Assembly (NCBI GenBank): GCA_027023255.1
Contig: JALVVU010000094.1
Span: 1-42,853, forward strand
DNA from: Desulfurococcales archaeon
GTDB lineage: Archaea > Thermoproteota > Thermoprotei_A > Sulfolobales > NBVN01
Direction: 5' to 3'
Length of the DNA stretch: 42,853 nucleotides
Positions within the stretch are counted from its first letter, which is position 1; each line of letters begins with the position of its first letter. The notes under the pieces were generated by a model. That model worked only from the letters and a program-made list of their open reading frames with translations. It had not been told where the DNA came from and did no database searches. The position numbers were made by a program, and so were the translations under genes. Shown here piece by piece: positions 16,985-24,926 of the stretch.

Positions 16985-17335
16985 ATGGGGAAAGTGGCTA
17001 AAGGAAAGAAAAAGAAAAAAGCCCGGCGTGAGGAGAGTGAAGAGCTTCTCTTACCGACAGAGGAAGGGCAGGTACTGTGCGTGGTTACAGATATTATTGG
17101 GGGTAACTACGTGAAGGTATTCTGTATGGACGGTAAGGAGAGAATGGCTAGGATACCTGGCAAGTTACGGCGTAGGATGTGGATAAATAAGAAGGACATA
17201 GTGTTGTTAGGTATTTGGGAATTCCGTGACGATCGTGGTGACGTACTGTACAGGTATACCCGCGACGAGAAGAAAAAACTTCTAGAGCAGGGATACCTCG
17301 ACCCCGCGCTCCTTGAGTACGAGGGTGAGTTCTAA
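16985..17335 (+). CDS. Translation initiation factor aIF1A
   Basis: 116 aa. A lysine-rich N-terminal tail (GKVAKGKKKKKARR) leads into the S1/OB fold: GQVLCVVTDIIGGNYVKVFC, RMARIPGKLRRRMWI, KDIVLLGIWEF. It binds the decoding centre during initiation. It starts five bases after the NMD3 stop, and its own stop overlaps the inferred AUA start of RIO1. Confidence 0.95.
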   Translation: MGKVAKGKKKKKARREESEELLLPTEEGQVLCVVTDIIGGNYVKVFCMDGKERMARIPGKLRRRMWINKKDIVLLGIWEFRDDRGDVLYRYTRDEKKKLLEQGYLDPALLEYEGEF

Positions 17336-18156
17336 TAGCGCGGAAAGATATTGACAGGTTTCTGGATGAGTACTATAGGATAACGGGCAAGGAGAGACGA
17401 GAGGTAGATAAGGACTTATTTGAAACCGTAGAGGAGGTTTTCGACGCCGCCACCGTAAAATCATTGCTGGATCTAGTTCGAAGAGGTGTGCTCTACGAGT
17501 TAAAGGGGGTTGTGAGTGCTGGAAAAGAGGCCCGAGTTTACTGGGGTATTTCGCCTAAGGGCGTCGACTTAGCAGTTAAGATATACTTAACAGCGACAGC
17601 GGAGTTCAGGAAAGGTATGCTAAAATACATAATTGGTGACCCGAGGTTCGATTCCTACATACCTAAGTCAACCAGGAAACTAATGACACTATGGGCACGG
17701 AAGGAATTCAAGAACTACAAGCTACTATACAATGCAGGTGTTTCTGTCCCGGAACCTATAGCGCAGCATGACAATATCCTAGTGCTTCAGTTCATTGGGG
17801 AGAAGGGGGTGAGGGCACCGCTCCTTAAAGAGGTGAGCCTAGATGATAGAGAGTATGAAAGGATCTTCTGGGCGGTGCTTGACGACGTACGCAAAGCATA
17901 CAGAGGTGCGCGCTTGGTTCACGGTGACCTCAGCGAGTATAATGTAATGGTATGGCGAGGTAAGCACTACATAATCGATGTGAGTCAAGCCGTAAAGATA
18001 AGTCATCCTCACGCCATGGAACTACTAGTCAGGGACTTAAGGAATATTAAACGCTTCTTCAGTGACGAAGTAGGTATTGATACCCCAGACATAAGGGAAA
18101 TGTTTAGGTTCGTAACAGGCGAGGACCTAAAAGGGTACTTAGCACTGATTTCTTAA
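17335..18156 (+). CDS. RIO1 family serine kinase, apparently starting at AUA
   Basis: The kinase signatures are VVSAGKEARVYWG (nucleotide loop), VKIYLTATAEF, LVHGDLSEYN (catalytic loop) and IIDVSQAVKISHP (metal loop), which identify RIO1, an ATPase/kinase of 40S/30S maturation. The first usable TTG (17464) would remove residues that clearly belong to RIO1: RKDIDRFLDEYYRITGKE and VFDAATVKSLLDLVRRG. These are encoded in frame back to ATA at 17335, after a TGA at 17326. GAGGGTGAG ends five bases before the ATA, and TAATA overlaps the aIF1A stop where TAATG would be normal. With this start the protein is 273 aa. A mutation, an assembly error or genuine AUA initiation could explain it. Confidence 0.9.
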   Translation: MARKDIDRFLDEYYRITGKERREVDKDLFETVEEVFDAATVKSLLDLVRRGVLYELKGVVSAGKEARVYWGISPKGVDLAVKIYLTATAEFRKGMLKYIIGDPRFDSYIPKSTRKLMTLWARKEFKNYKLLYNAGVSVPEPIAQHDNILVLQFIGEKGVRAPLLKEVSLDDREYERIFWAVLDDVRKAYRGARLVHGDLSEYNVMVWRGKHYIIDVSQAVKISHPHAMELLVRDLRNIKRFFSDEVGIDTPDIREMFRFVTGEDLKGYLALIS

Positions 18157-18189
18157 CCTGTGGAGACATTTTAGTGTAGAGGTGGGAGC

Positions 18190-18792
18190 GTGAGTCAAGA
18201 AGGGGACTTAACGCCAGGAGCAACGAGGCTATACCTAAGAATCCCGGTGGATAGGATAGGTGCGTTAATTGGCGAGGGTGGCAAGGTACTACGGGAACTA
18301 GAGGCTAGGACCGGCACAAAGATCACGGTGGACAGCACAAATGGTGCGGTGATAATAGAGCCAGCCACACCAGCAACCCGGGTTGACAGGTTACTTAAGG
18401 CCCGAGACTTCATAAGGGCGGTCGCAGCTGGCGTGTCCCCCGAGAAAGCGTGGAGGGTTCTCGAGGAGGATCAGGTGTTAATGATAATAGACCTAAAGGA
18501 GGCGATCGGAGAATCGCCTAATCACCTTAAGAGAATTAAGGGAAGGCTAATCGGTGAGAAAGGGAAAGCACGGAGGAACATAGAACAAATGACTGGCACC
18601 ACAATAAACATTGGCCGGGACAAGGTAGTCATAATAGGAGATTACGAGAGCGCGCAGGTCGCCAGAGAGGCGCTCGAAATGTTAATTCAAGGGCGTAAAC
18701 ACTCCACTGTTTACAAGTACATTGACAGGCTCATGAGAGAAGTTAAGAGGAGGAGAATGACGGAGTACTGGAGCTTTAATCCGCTCGAGTGA
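18190..18792 (+). CDS. KH-domain rRNA-processing protein (Dim2/Pno1/Krr1-like)
   Basis: 200 aa with two KH folds. The first reads LRIPVDRIGALIGEGGKVLR and the second RIKGRLIGEKGKARRNIEQM, both with the GxxG RNA-binding loop. It ends with a basic helix (LMREVKRRRMTEYW). Archaeal homologues bind the 3' region of 16S rRNA with RIO1 and Nob1. The GTG at 18190 follows GAGGTGGGAG, and it lies 33 bases after RIO1. Confidence 0.92.
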   Translation: MSQEGDLTPGATRLYLRIPVDRIGALIGEGGKVLRELEARTGTKITVDSTNGAVIIEPATPATRVDRLLKARDFIRAVAAGVSPEKAWRVLEEDQVLMIIDLKEAIGESPNHLKRIKGRLIGEKGKARRNIEQMTGTTINIGRDKVVIIGDYESAQVAREALEMLIQGRKHSTVYKYIDRLMREVKRRRMTEYWSFNPLE

Positions 18793-18820
18793 CATAATTG
18801 AGAGATATTAGGAATTAAAA

Positions 18821-18893
18821 AGTAATGATGAGTTAAGGGAAGGATCCCCTAGCTGAGCCTCACGCTATGATGTGGGGCCAAAGCGCTGAATAC
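18821..18893 (+). ncRNA. C/D-box sRNA candidate (2'-O-methylation guide)
   Basis: All four boxes are present in order: C ATGATGA (18825-18831), D' CTGA (18853-18856), C' ATGATGT (18867-18873) and D CTGA (18886-18889). The D' guide spacer is 21 nt and the D spacer (GGGGCCAAAGCG) is 12 nt, the usual archaeal value. Three terminal base pairs (GTA/TAC) flank C and D. It lies downstream of the KH gene. Targets were not assigned. Confidence 0.72.
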
Positions 18894-19062
18894 CATTAGC
18901 TCCTCCCGCGCCAGTTAAGTGTAATTGCTCTAACGTAAGTTATCCTATAGCTTAGGCACCCGTAGGATAAACCTTAGGGATGTGGTAGAAAGGGTTAGGA
19001 GCCCTTTCGTCCCGCTTGGGGTGTGGTGGGCCCGGGGGGATTTGAACCCCCGACCTACGGGT

Positions 19063-19121
19063 CTCTCCCAGGGGATTCTTCATGTCATCCCTCACTAGGT
19101 CCGCAGACCCGTAGTGTTGGA
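19063..19121 (-). other. Canonical 37/38 intron of tRNA-Trp (59 nt)
   Basis: The bulge-helix-bulge has a central helix CUCC (positions 32-35) with GGAG near the intron 3' end, flanked by 3-nt bulges AG^U and AG^A, each cut after its second base. Inside are an AGGGAT/ATCCC hairpin and a segment complementary to the 3' exon (CTACGGGTCT with AGACCCGTAG). Confidence 0.85.
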
Positions 19122-19128
19122 CTGGAGC

Positions 19129-19145
19129 TTCGGCCCCGAAGGGGT
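19129..19145 (-). other. Non-canonical 17-nt intron of tRNA-Trp at position 30/31
   Basis: It forms a complete small bulge-helix-bulge: outer GAG/CTC, bulge GG^A, central CGGC/GCCG, bulge AA^G, and a CCC/GGG hairpin with a CTTC loop. Removal places G31 next to G30 and completes the anticodon stem. Confidence 0.83.
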
Positions 19146-19261
19146 CCGCCGCTCTACCTGGCTGAGCCACGGGCCCACCATAGGTCATCCACGTAGTCTC
19201 GTGAAAATGTGTTCTCAGAGAGCTTTTAATCCTTATCTGTCATGAAAAGGTGGAGTAGACA

Positions 19262-19411
19262 ATGACATCGTGGAAACTTAGGTGCGCGAAGTGTGGTTTT
19301 GTCTGGGTTCTTAAGGTCAGCTATAACATAAGCGACATGGATAAGATCTATCACTACTGCCCGAAATGCAAGAAAAACACGTTTCATGAGATCCTTGAGA
19401 GATTAGACTAA
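19262..19411 (+). CDS. Small zinc-ribbon protein (49 aa)
   Basis: It begins MTSWKLRCAKCGFVWVLKV and ends HYCPKCKKNTFHEILERLD, so two CxxC knuckles (CAKC, CPKC) form a compact zinc ribbon. GGTGGAG lies just upstream of the ATG, and AGCTTTTAATCC a further 15-20 bases back is a TATA element that may also serve the divergent tRNA-Trp. Small ribbons like this often accompany archaeal transcription or translation proteins; the specific role is unknown. Confidence 0.75.
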   Translation: MTSWKLRCAKCGFVWVLKVSYNISDMDKIYHYCPKCKKNTFHEILERLD

Positions 19412-19498
19412 CGCTTCAATTAAATTAGTTGGTCAGGGGAGGTGCATTAACATCATCTAATCAGACCGGCAACGCTCATCATTCACTCATTATTAAAA

Positions 19499-21175
19499 CT
19501 ACTCCTCATAGATATATGGGCATGTCGCCTTGACTACTCTTACTAAGTCACCTACACTCATAGATCTTTGAACACCTTCGACACGCATACGCACGTTAAC
19601 CGTTCCAGAGAGCACTTCCCTATCGCCGACTACGACTATGTACGGCACCCATTCCTTGCCCGCATCACGTATCCTCCTGCCTAAACCAGTGTTCCTTGCA
19701 TCTACATCGGCTCGAATACCCTCATTAACCAGTCTACTACACACCTTTTCGGCGTAGTCTCGATGCTCGGGCTTCACGGGGATTATGCGGACCTGGACAG
19801 GGGACATGCATGTAGGGATATAGGGTGTTTTACCGGAGTCCATCATTTGCAGGGCATTACTAAAGACGGTGTAGATTAGCCTTAAGAAGGGGCCTGTAAG
19901 AGTCGATGCTACTGCCACGGGTGAGGATGAGTCACTCGAAGATAAGAGCGTTACGGAAGTTAGCGGAATACGTGTCTTGTCAAGCAGGGTGGTTAGGGCT
20001 ATCTCAAAGAATTCGCTACCATTAGCATCGCAAGCCACACCTATAGCTCGCGCCAACCTTAACTTACCAAGAACTTTCCTTGCAATGTTTTTCTTGCCAA
20101 TCACTACGGCTATTAATTCAATGTCCATGCATTTCGTAAGTACTTCAGCAACAATGTTGATGATACTAGCTGCCGAACTCACCGCTTTAGAGGAGTCACG
20201 AAACGCCTGAATGAAGACCGGGACGGTGTCAGAGGATAGTAGATCACCTCTCCCGTCACACGTCGCATTCCCTATCCACGAGACCTCAGTCAACAGCGCT
20301 TTGTCCTCCATATCGTTGATTATGCCTGACTCCTTCATGTTAAAGTATACAGAGGAGCATAGTGCGTGTAAGTCCGTTCCTAGTCTCTCCCTAGTCACTG
20401 TGTAACCTCCTAGCGACATTACCTTACTTAACGTTGTTATTCCTCCTACCTGTTGAATGACCTTCTCGTTAAGCCTACGTATTTCAGCGACGATAATTTC
20501 CCCTTTGCCTAGGAGGTTCTGGTTAAGTACCCCGAATTTACTAGTAAGTAGGCGCACCTTACTCATGTAGCCCCTATCTAAGGCGTTCTTTCTGGTACCC
20601 ATGAGTTGTTCAAGCAGGTTAATTACATCGGTGTACTTAGCTGTGCCGGGTTCTAAAAGCTGTAAGCCATTGTCCTCCTTCAAGAGAATTTCACACTTTA
20701 GTTGCTCGATTAGCTTCGAAGGTTTTAAAGGAGCCGATGTGTTGCCTATGTGGTACTCTCTTGAAAGTTCCGATAATGGGTGTCCATAGCAAGCTATTTT
20801 GAAAGCTTTATACCAACCGAAGGGTGCTCGCATAATGCTTACATCAGTACAGGCCCCTCTTAAGGTAGTTTCGAGATCCTTAAGGATTCGTAGGGCACAC
20901 TTAGCTTTAGCTAGATTGCTTGAGAGGTGGGCGTACGGATAGAGCACGATGTTCTCTGCCTTAACGTTATGTGCGTGACGGCATATGTCCTGCGCGATAT
21001 TCGAAAGGTACTCCTGCGGGGCATTGCAATCACTCTGCTCGACGGCTGTAAAAACAACCAGTGCGTTCTGCACGCGGGTGCATTCCCTTCCCCTGATATC
21101 CTCCTCAGCCTCACAGATTGCCTTAGATTTTACATCATATGAAAAATCCTCAGCATGAATTAAGAGGACCCTCAT
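19499..21175 (-). CDS. Stand-alone editing threonyl-tRNA synthetase (ThrRS-ed)
   Basis: 558 aa. The N-terminal archaeal ThrRS editing domain (D-aminoacyl-deacylase fold) is clear: MRVLLIHAEDFSYDVKSKAI, HAHNVKAENIVLYPYAHLSS and RAPFGWYKAFKIACYGHPLS. The C-terminal anticodon-binding domain is also clear: VQVRIIPVKPEHRDYAEKV, GIRADVDARNTGLGRRIRDA, PYIVVVGDREV. The middle (about 200-450) lacks recognisable class II motifs 2 and 3, so it should not charge tRNA. Crenarchaea commonly split ThrRS into a catalytic and an editing protein; this is the editing partner that clears Ser-tRNA-Thr. The catalytic ThrRS is not in the window. Confidence 0.88.
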   Translation of the reverse strand: MRVLLIHAEDFSYDVKSKAICEAEEDIRGRECTRVQNALVVFTAVEQSDCNAPQEYLSNIAQDICRHAHNVKAENIVLYPYAHLSSNLAKAKCALRILKDLETTLRGACTDVSIMRAPFGWYKAFKIACYGHPLSELSREYHIGNTSAPLKPSKLIEQLKCEILLKEDNGLQLLEPGTAKYTDVINLLEQLMGTRKNALDRGYMSKVRLLTSKFGVLNQNLLGKGEIIVAEIRRLNEKVIQQVGGITTLSKVMSLGGYTVTRERLGTDLHALCSSVYFNMKESGIINDMEDKALLTEVSWIGNATCDGRGDLLSSDTVPVFIQAFRDSSKAVSSAASIINIVAEVLTKCMDIELIAVVIGKKNIARKVLGKLRLARAIGVACDANGSEFFEIALTTLLDKTRIPLTSVTLLSSSDSSSPVAVASTLTGPFLRLIYTVFSNALQMMDSGKTPYIPTCMSPVQVRIIPVKPEHRDYAEKVCSRLVNEGIRADVDARNTGLGRRIRDAGKEWVPYIVVVGDREVLSGTVNVRMRVEGVQRSMSVGDLVRVVKATCPYIYEE

Positions 21176-21353
21176 TCTCTAACCTCTATCACCTTCTGAG
21201 TACAGCGCATTAAAATAAAGACATTTCAATGTAATACCGCACATGATCATACCCCAGCATTAGGTAATATCGACTACGGCACGTAAGGTTCAACCTCATG
21301 CCTACAAAACTTAATAGCCTAGAGAAAGGGTTTCAACTGGTGTAGAGGGGGTA

Positions 21354-22319
21354 ATGGAAGAGGCCGAAACTGAAAAGAGGGTCAAGAGCCTGGAGGACCT
21401 AGGTTTAAGCCCCTCATTACTTAGGAAGTTATCTGAAGCCGGATATAAGACATTGGAAGCCCTCGCAGTAGCTAACGTTAGCGAGTTAGCAAGTGTTGTT
21501 GGAATACCGACACCAACAGCGCAGAGAATAGTTAATAAAGCTAGGGAGGCACTTGGCCTTAGGTTCAAGACGGCCCTCGAGCTGAAAAGGGAAAGAATGA
21601 ACTTAGGCAGGATAACCACAGGATCTAGGCGCCTTGACGAATTGCTCGGAGGCGGCGTAGAAACGAAAACCATAACAGAATTCTTCGGAGAGTTCGGAAG
21701 CGGGAAAACCAACATTTGTCACCAGCTTTCAGTGAACGTGCAGCTTCCTAAAGAGAAGGGTGGGCTAGAGGGCAAGGCCCTGTACATCGATACTGAGGGA
21801 ACGTTCAGGTGGGAGCGCATAGAGGCGATGGCTAGGGGCTTAGGGTTAGACCCAGATAAGGTGATGGAGAACATAATCTGGGCTAGGGCATTAAGCACCG
21901 ATCACCAAATGGCAATCGTAAAGGAGGCAATGGAACTCATACCTAAAGAGAACATTAAGTTAGTGGTCGTGGACTCCGTCATGAGTCACTTCAGGGCCGA
22001 GTATCCAGGCAGAGAGAACCTAGCTACCCGACAACAGAAACTTAACAGGCACCTACATCAACTAGCCAGGATAGCTGACATATACGACGTTGCCGTGGTC
22101 GTAACTAACCAAGTTATGGCCAAACCAGATGTATTCTACGGTGACCCAACGCAGGCTGTAGGAGGCCACGTCCTAGCCCACGCACCGGGAGTTAGGGTAC
22201 AGCTAAGGAAGGGTAGGGGCAACAGAAGAATAGCGAGGGTCGTCGACGCACCGCACTTACCTGAGGGTGAGGCAGTTTTCGTGATCACTGACGTTGGCAT
22301 CAGGGATATTGAGGAGTGA
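21354..22319 (+). CDS. radA: RadA recombinase
   Basis: 321 aa, archaeal Rad51/RecA-like strand-exchange ATPase. The N-terminal helix-hairpin-helix domain reads [19 protein letters not shown]. Walker A is GEFGSGKT at 112-119, Walker [13 protein letters not shown], followed by the conserved [20 protein letters not shown] and VVTNQV segments. No intein is present. The ATG at 21354 follows GAGGGGGTA. Confidence 0.97.
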   Translation: MEEAETEKRVKSLEDLGLSPSLLRKLSEAGYKTLEALAVANVSELASVVGIPTPTAQRIVNKAREALGLRFKTALELKRERMNLGRITTGSRRLDELLGGGVETKTITEFFGEFGSGKTNICHQLSVNVQLPKEKGGLEGKALYIDTEGTFRWERIEAMARGLGLDPDKVMENIIWARALSTDHQMAIVKEAMELIPKENIKLVVVDSVMSHFRAEYPGRENLATRQQKLNRHLHQLARIADIYDVAVVVTNQVMAKPDVFYGDPTQAVGGHVLAHAPGVRVQLRKGRGNRRIARVVDAPHLPEGEAVFVITDVGIRDIEE

Positions 22320-22323
22320 AGTT

Positions 22324-23049
22324 TTGTGGATCGAAGCCAAGACGCTGATAGTGATATCCATCCTAGCCACACTTGCGTACGCATCCTACAGAGACATTAA
22401 GTATAGAGACATACCGGAAGTAACTTGGGTACCAGCAATAGCTATATCCATAACAATTAACGTCCTTTCAGGAGGGTATGATCTCCTACACACAGTTCTT
22501 TCTATGTTTCCGGTCCTTATAGTCTTCGTGATGTCTTTGCTGGGCATGATCGGTGGTGCAGATTTCCTTGCCCTACTAACGATAGCGCTTGCACACCCGC
22601 AGTTCCTTGTGTTCCCGATATCGTTGCTCACGCTATTATACTCCCTGTTAATACCTCTGGGCTTAATGATGTACTACGCTCTATGCAACACTCTCCTCTA
22701 CAAGTCGTTTCTCAATAAGATAAGGTGTAAGGAGGGCAGGAAAATGTACCTCATATTCTTCGGGAGGCCTATGAGTGTTAAAGAAATGCTGGAGAAGAAG
22801 TTTACGTACCCACTCACAATTCCGGTAGGTAAAGGAGAGTTTATATGCCGGCCGTCCTTTTCTGACGATGATGAGGAAGAGGAACGCATTAAGGAACGTA
22901 TTAAGGGTGCTATCGCGAGAGGAGAAATTCAAAACGACGAGAAAATATGGGTCACACCAGGCTTACCGCACGTAGTGTTCTTCTTCATAGGGTACATACT
23001 GGCGCTCCTTACGCCACAACACTACATCCTGACGATATTGACACACTAA
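22324..23049 (+). CDS. Archaeal class III prepilin/archaellin peptidase (PibD/FlaK, family A24)
   Basis: 241 aa membrane protease with several hydrophobic segments. The catalytic aspartates are in YRDIKYRDIPE and in GGADFLALLTIA, the second in the GxGD-like position. It should remove the basic leader of FlaB and pilins. A long acidic loop (DDDEEEERIKERIKG, about 190-205) precedes a C-terminal membrane helix. The TTG at 22324 was chosen because GAGGAGTGA, overlapping the radA stop, ends a few bases upstream. It is encoded away from the archaellum operon, as is usual in crenarchaea. Confidence 0.85.
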   Translation: MWIEAKTLIVISILATLAYASYRDIKYRDIPEVTWVPAIAISITINVLSGGYDLLHTVLSMFPVLIVFVMSLLGMIGGADFLALLTIALAHPQFLVFPISLLTLLYSLLIPLGLMMYYALCNTLLYKSFLNKIRCKEGRKMYLIFFGRPMSVKEMLEKKFTYPLTIPVGKGEFICRPSFSDDDEEEERIKERIKGAIARGEIQNDEKIWVTPGLPHVVFFFIGYILALLTPQHYILTILTH

Positions 23050-23106
23050 CGGCAACGGAAATAAATAAACGCACCACGAACTATCATTACGCAGACGGTG
23101 AAAACG

Positions 23107-23610
23107 ATGCGCATACTATGGGCTCCCTGGAGGATGGCTTACGTAAAAAACGCCAGTAAAACCAAGACATGCATATTCTGCAAGGCCCTAAGGATGAGTG
23201 ATGAGGAGGCGCTAGTGGTTTTCAGAAGCGAACACACCATAATTATGTTGAATAAGTTCCCATACAATACAGCGCATGTCATGATCGCCCCTAAAAGGCA
23301 CGTACCCCGTCCGGACCTACTAACGAATGATGAAGCCCTAGACATGCATAAAGCATTAAGCATTACACTACGCGCGATAGATTATGAATACGCGCCTCAA
23401 GGGTATAACATAGGCCTAAACCTAGGTAAGGTGGCGGGAGCAGGGATCGAATCACACATGCACATACATGTCGTCCCCAGATGGTCTGGAGACACAAACT
23501 ACATGCCCGCCACAGCAGGCACCAAAGTAATCCCTGAAGATCTACTAGTTACGTTCACGAGACTAAAGAAAGCATTCAGCGAAGTACTCTCAGATACCCA
23601 AAGCAAGTAA
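23107..23610 (+). CDS. HIT family hydrolase / Ap4A phosphorylase-like protein
   Basis: 167 aa beginning MRILWAPWRMAYV, typical of FHIT-like ATP adenylyltransferases. A zinc pair CIFC follows, then YNTAHVMIAPKRHV and the catalytic HIT motif ESHMHIHVVPRW. It hydrolyses or phosphorolyses dinucleoside polyphosphates or other nucleotidyl bonds. The ATG at 23107 follows GGTGA; an in-frame GTG nine bases earlier overlaps that site. Confidence 0.9.
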   Translation: MRILWAPWRMAYVKNASKTKTCIFCKALRMSDEEALVVFRSEHTIIMLNKFPYNTAHVMIAPKRHVPRPDLLTNDEALDMHKALSITLRAIDYEYAPQGYNIGLNLGKVAGAGIESHMHIHVVPRWSGDTNYMPATAGTKVIPEDLLVTFTRLKKAFSEVLSDTQSK

Positions 23611-23736
23611 AGCTTAATTACTGCGTATCATCAATAACCTCATCCTAAATTACCTGCCACGGCACCATTTACATTCCATGCGTGAAGCAATGGTTTATAA
23701 TTAATAATGCGTGATTTACGACGAAGGTGTAACGAA

Positions 23737-24771
23737 ATGAGGAACTTTATAGCCGACCTAACAGGCAAAGACTTAATCACAACCCAAGACTGGGAAATAG
23801 AGGAACTAAAGATTGCCATAGGGCTTGCAGAAGAGTTAAAGTGGAGGTACCATTACTTTGGGATGGATGAAATACCTAAGTTACTGGACAGAAAGACCTT
23901 CTTCATGCTATTCTTCGCACCGTCCACCAGGACTAGAGCAGCCTTCGAGGCGGCAATGACGTACTTAGGTGGTCACGCGCAGTATATTGAATCAAGGCAG
24001 ACCAGGGCGGGTGAAGGGGAGGCGGTTAAGGACATTGTAGCAATGTACGACAGGTACGGTCACGGACTAGGTATAAGAATACTTGACAAAGCAATAGACT
24101 TCAAGCATGGCGTCGGTAACCAACTAATAAGAGAGGCTGCGAAACACGTTAAGATACCAGTAATAAATATGGCTGACGACCAGTTCCACCCAACTCAAGC
24201 CCTAGCGGACTTCATGACCTTCAAGGAAAGATTCCCCCACTATAAAGGCAAGAAATACGTGATAATGTGGGCGTACTCACCGCACATTAGGGGGCCCTGT
24301 AGCATTAACGCAGACCTACTACTCTTCACACGTATGGGGGTCGACGTCACAGTAGCCTATCCCTCAGGCTTTGATCTATACCCAGACATCATTGAGATGG
24401 CGAAGAAGAATGCGGAGGCTAGCGGAGCGCATCTAGAGTTCACGAACGACTACAAGGAAGCACTACGCGGTGCTCACGCAGTCTTCCCGAGGAATTGGGC
24501 ATCAAGGCAACTTCAAGAACTAGGCTACAGCAAGTTCGCTGAGGAAGAACTGAAGATTTACGAGAAGTACAAGGACTGGAAGGTAACTGCTGAGCTCATG
24601 GAGTTAATGGATAAGTCAGGTGTGCTGATGCACGTAATGCCCATAATGAGGGGTTACGAGGCGGACGACGACGTCGTGGATAGCCCGAGGTCGATCCTGT
24701 ACGAGCAGGCCGAGAACGGCTTATGGACCAAGGCTGCTGTGTTAGCGCTCACGATGGCTAATATAAGGTAA
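23737..24771 (+). CDS. YgeW-type carbamoyltransferase, paralogue 1
   Basis: 344 aa, aspartate/ornithine carbamoyltransferase fold. The carbamoyl-phosphate loop is canonical (FFAPSTRTRAAFEAAM) and HPTQALADF is present. The segment MWAYSPHIRGPCS, with DVTVAYPSGFDLYPDIIEMA, closely matches the E. coli YgeW group rather than ArgF or PyrB. The C-terminal substrate loop, normally HCLP, reads LMHVMPIMRGYEADDDVV, so the second substrate is probably not ornithine. The ATG at 23737 follows GAAGGTG; TTTATAATTAA (about 23693) is a TATA box. It is the first gene of the proposed carbamoyl/nucleobase cluster. Confidence 0.85.
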   Translation: MRNFIADLTGKDLITTQDWEIEELKIAIGLAEELKWRYHYFGMDEIPKLLDRKTFFMLFFAPSTRTRAAFEAAMTYLGGHAQYIESRQTRAGEGEAVKDIVAMYDRYGHGLGIRILDKAIDFKHGVGNQLIREAAKHVKIPVINMADDQFHPTQALADFMTFKERFPHYKGKKYVIMWAYSPHIRGPCSINADLLLFTRMGVDVTVAYPSGFDLYPDIIEMAKKNAEASGAHLEFTNDYKEALRGAHAVFPRNWASRQLQELGYSKFAEEELKIYEKYKDWKVTAELMELMDKSGVLMHVMPIMRGYEADDDVVDSPRSILYEQAENGLWTKAAVLALTMANIR

Positions 24772-24926
24772 TGAACAAGTAGGACTAGTTATCTAGCAAC
24801 ACCGTTTTACGATAAGCAGTTAAATTGCTTTAATTTTTTGCGGTAAAAACCATGTGGCGATTCACTAAACACAATTAGCACATATTTTTTATTAAATAAG
24901 CACCCTAAGACACGAGGTAGTGCCTT

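Larger units (their letters stand above)
19024..19176 (-). tRNA. tRNA-Trp (anticodon CCA) with two introns, CCA end encoded
   Basis: Acceptor GGGCCCG (19176-19170) pairs with CGGGCCC. The D-arm is GCTC/GAGC, the T-arm GGGGG TTCAAAT CCCCC, the discriminator A, then CCA (19026-19024). The anticodon arm forms only after removing two introns: 17 nt (19129-19145) and 59 nt (19063-19121). Splicing gives stem GCGGG/CCCGT, loop CTCCAGA and variable loop AGGTC, a complete 74-nt tRNA-Trp. Both junctions fit bulge-helix-bulge motifs. Confidence 0.88.

Noticed and set aside
18952-19188. 78-aa minus-strand reading frame across tRNA-Trp
   Set aside because: It is formed by the tRNA exons and introns; the 'SGVQIPPGPP' tail is tRNA-derived.
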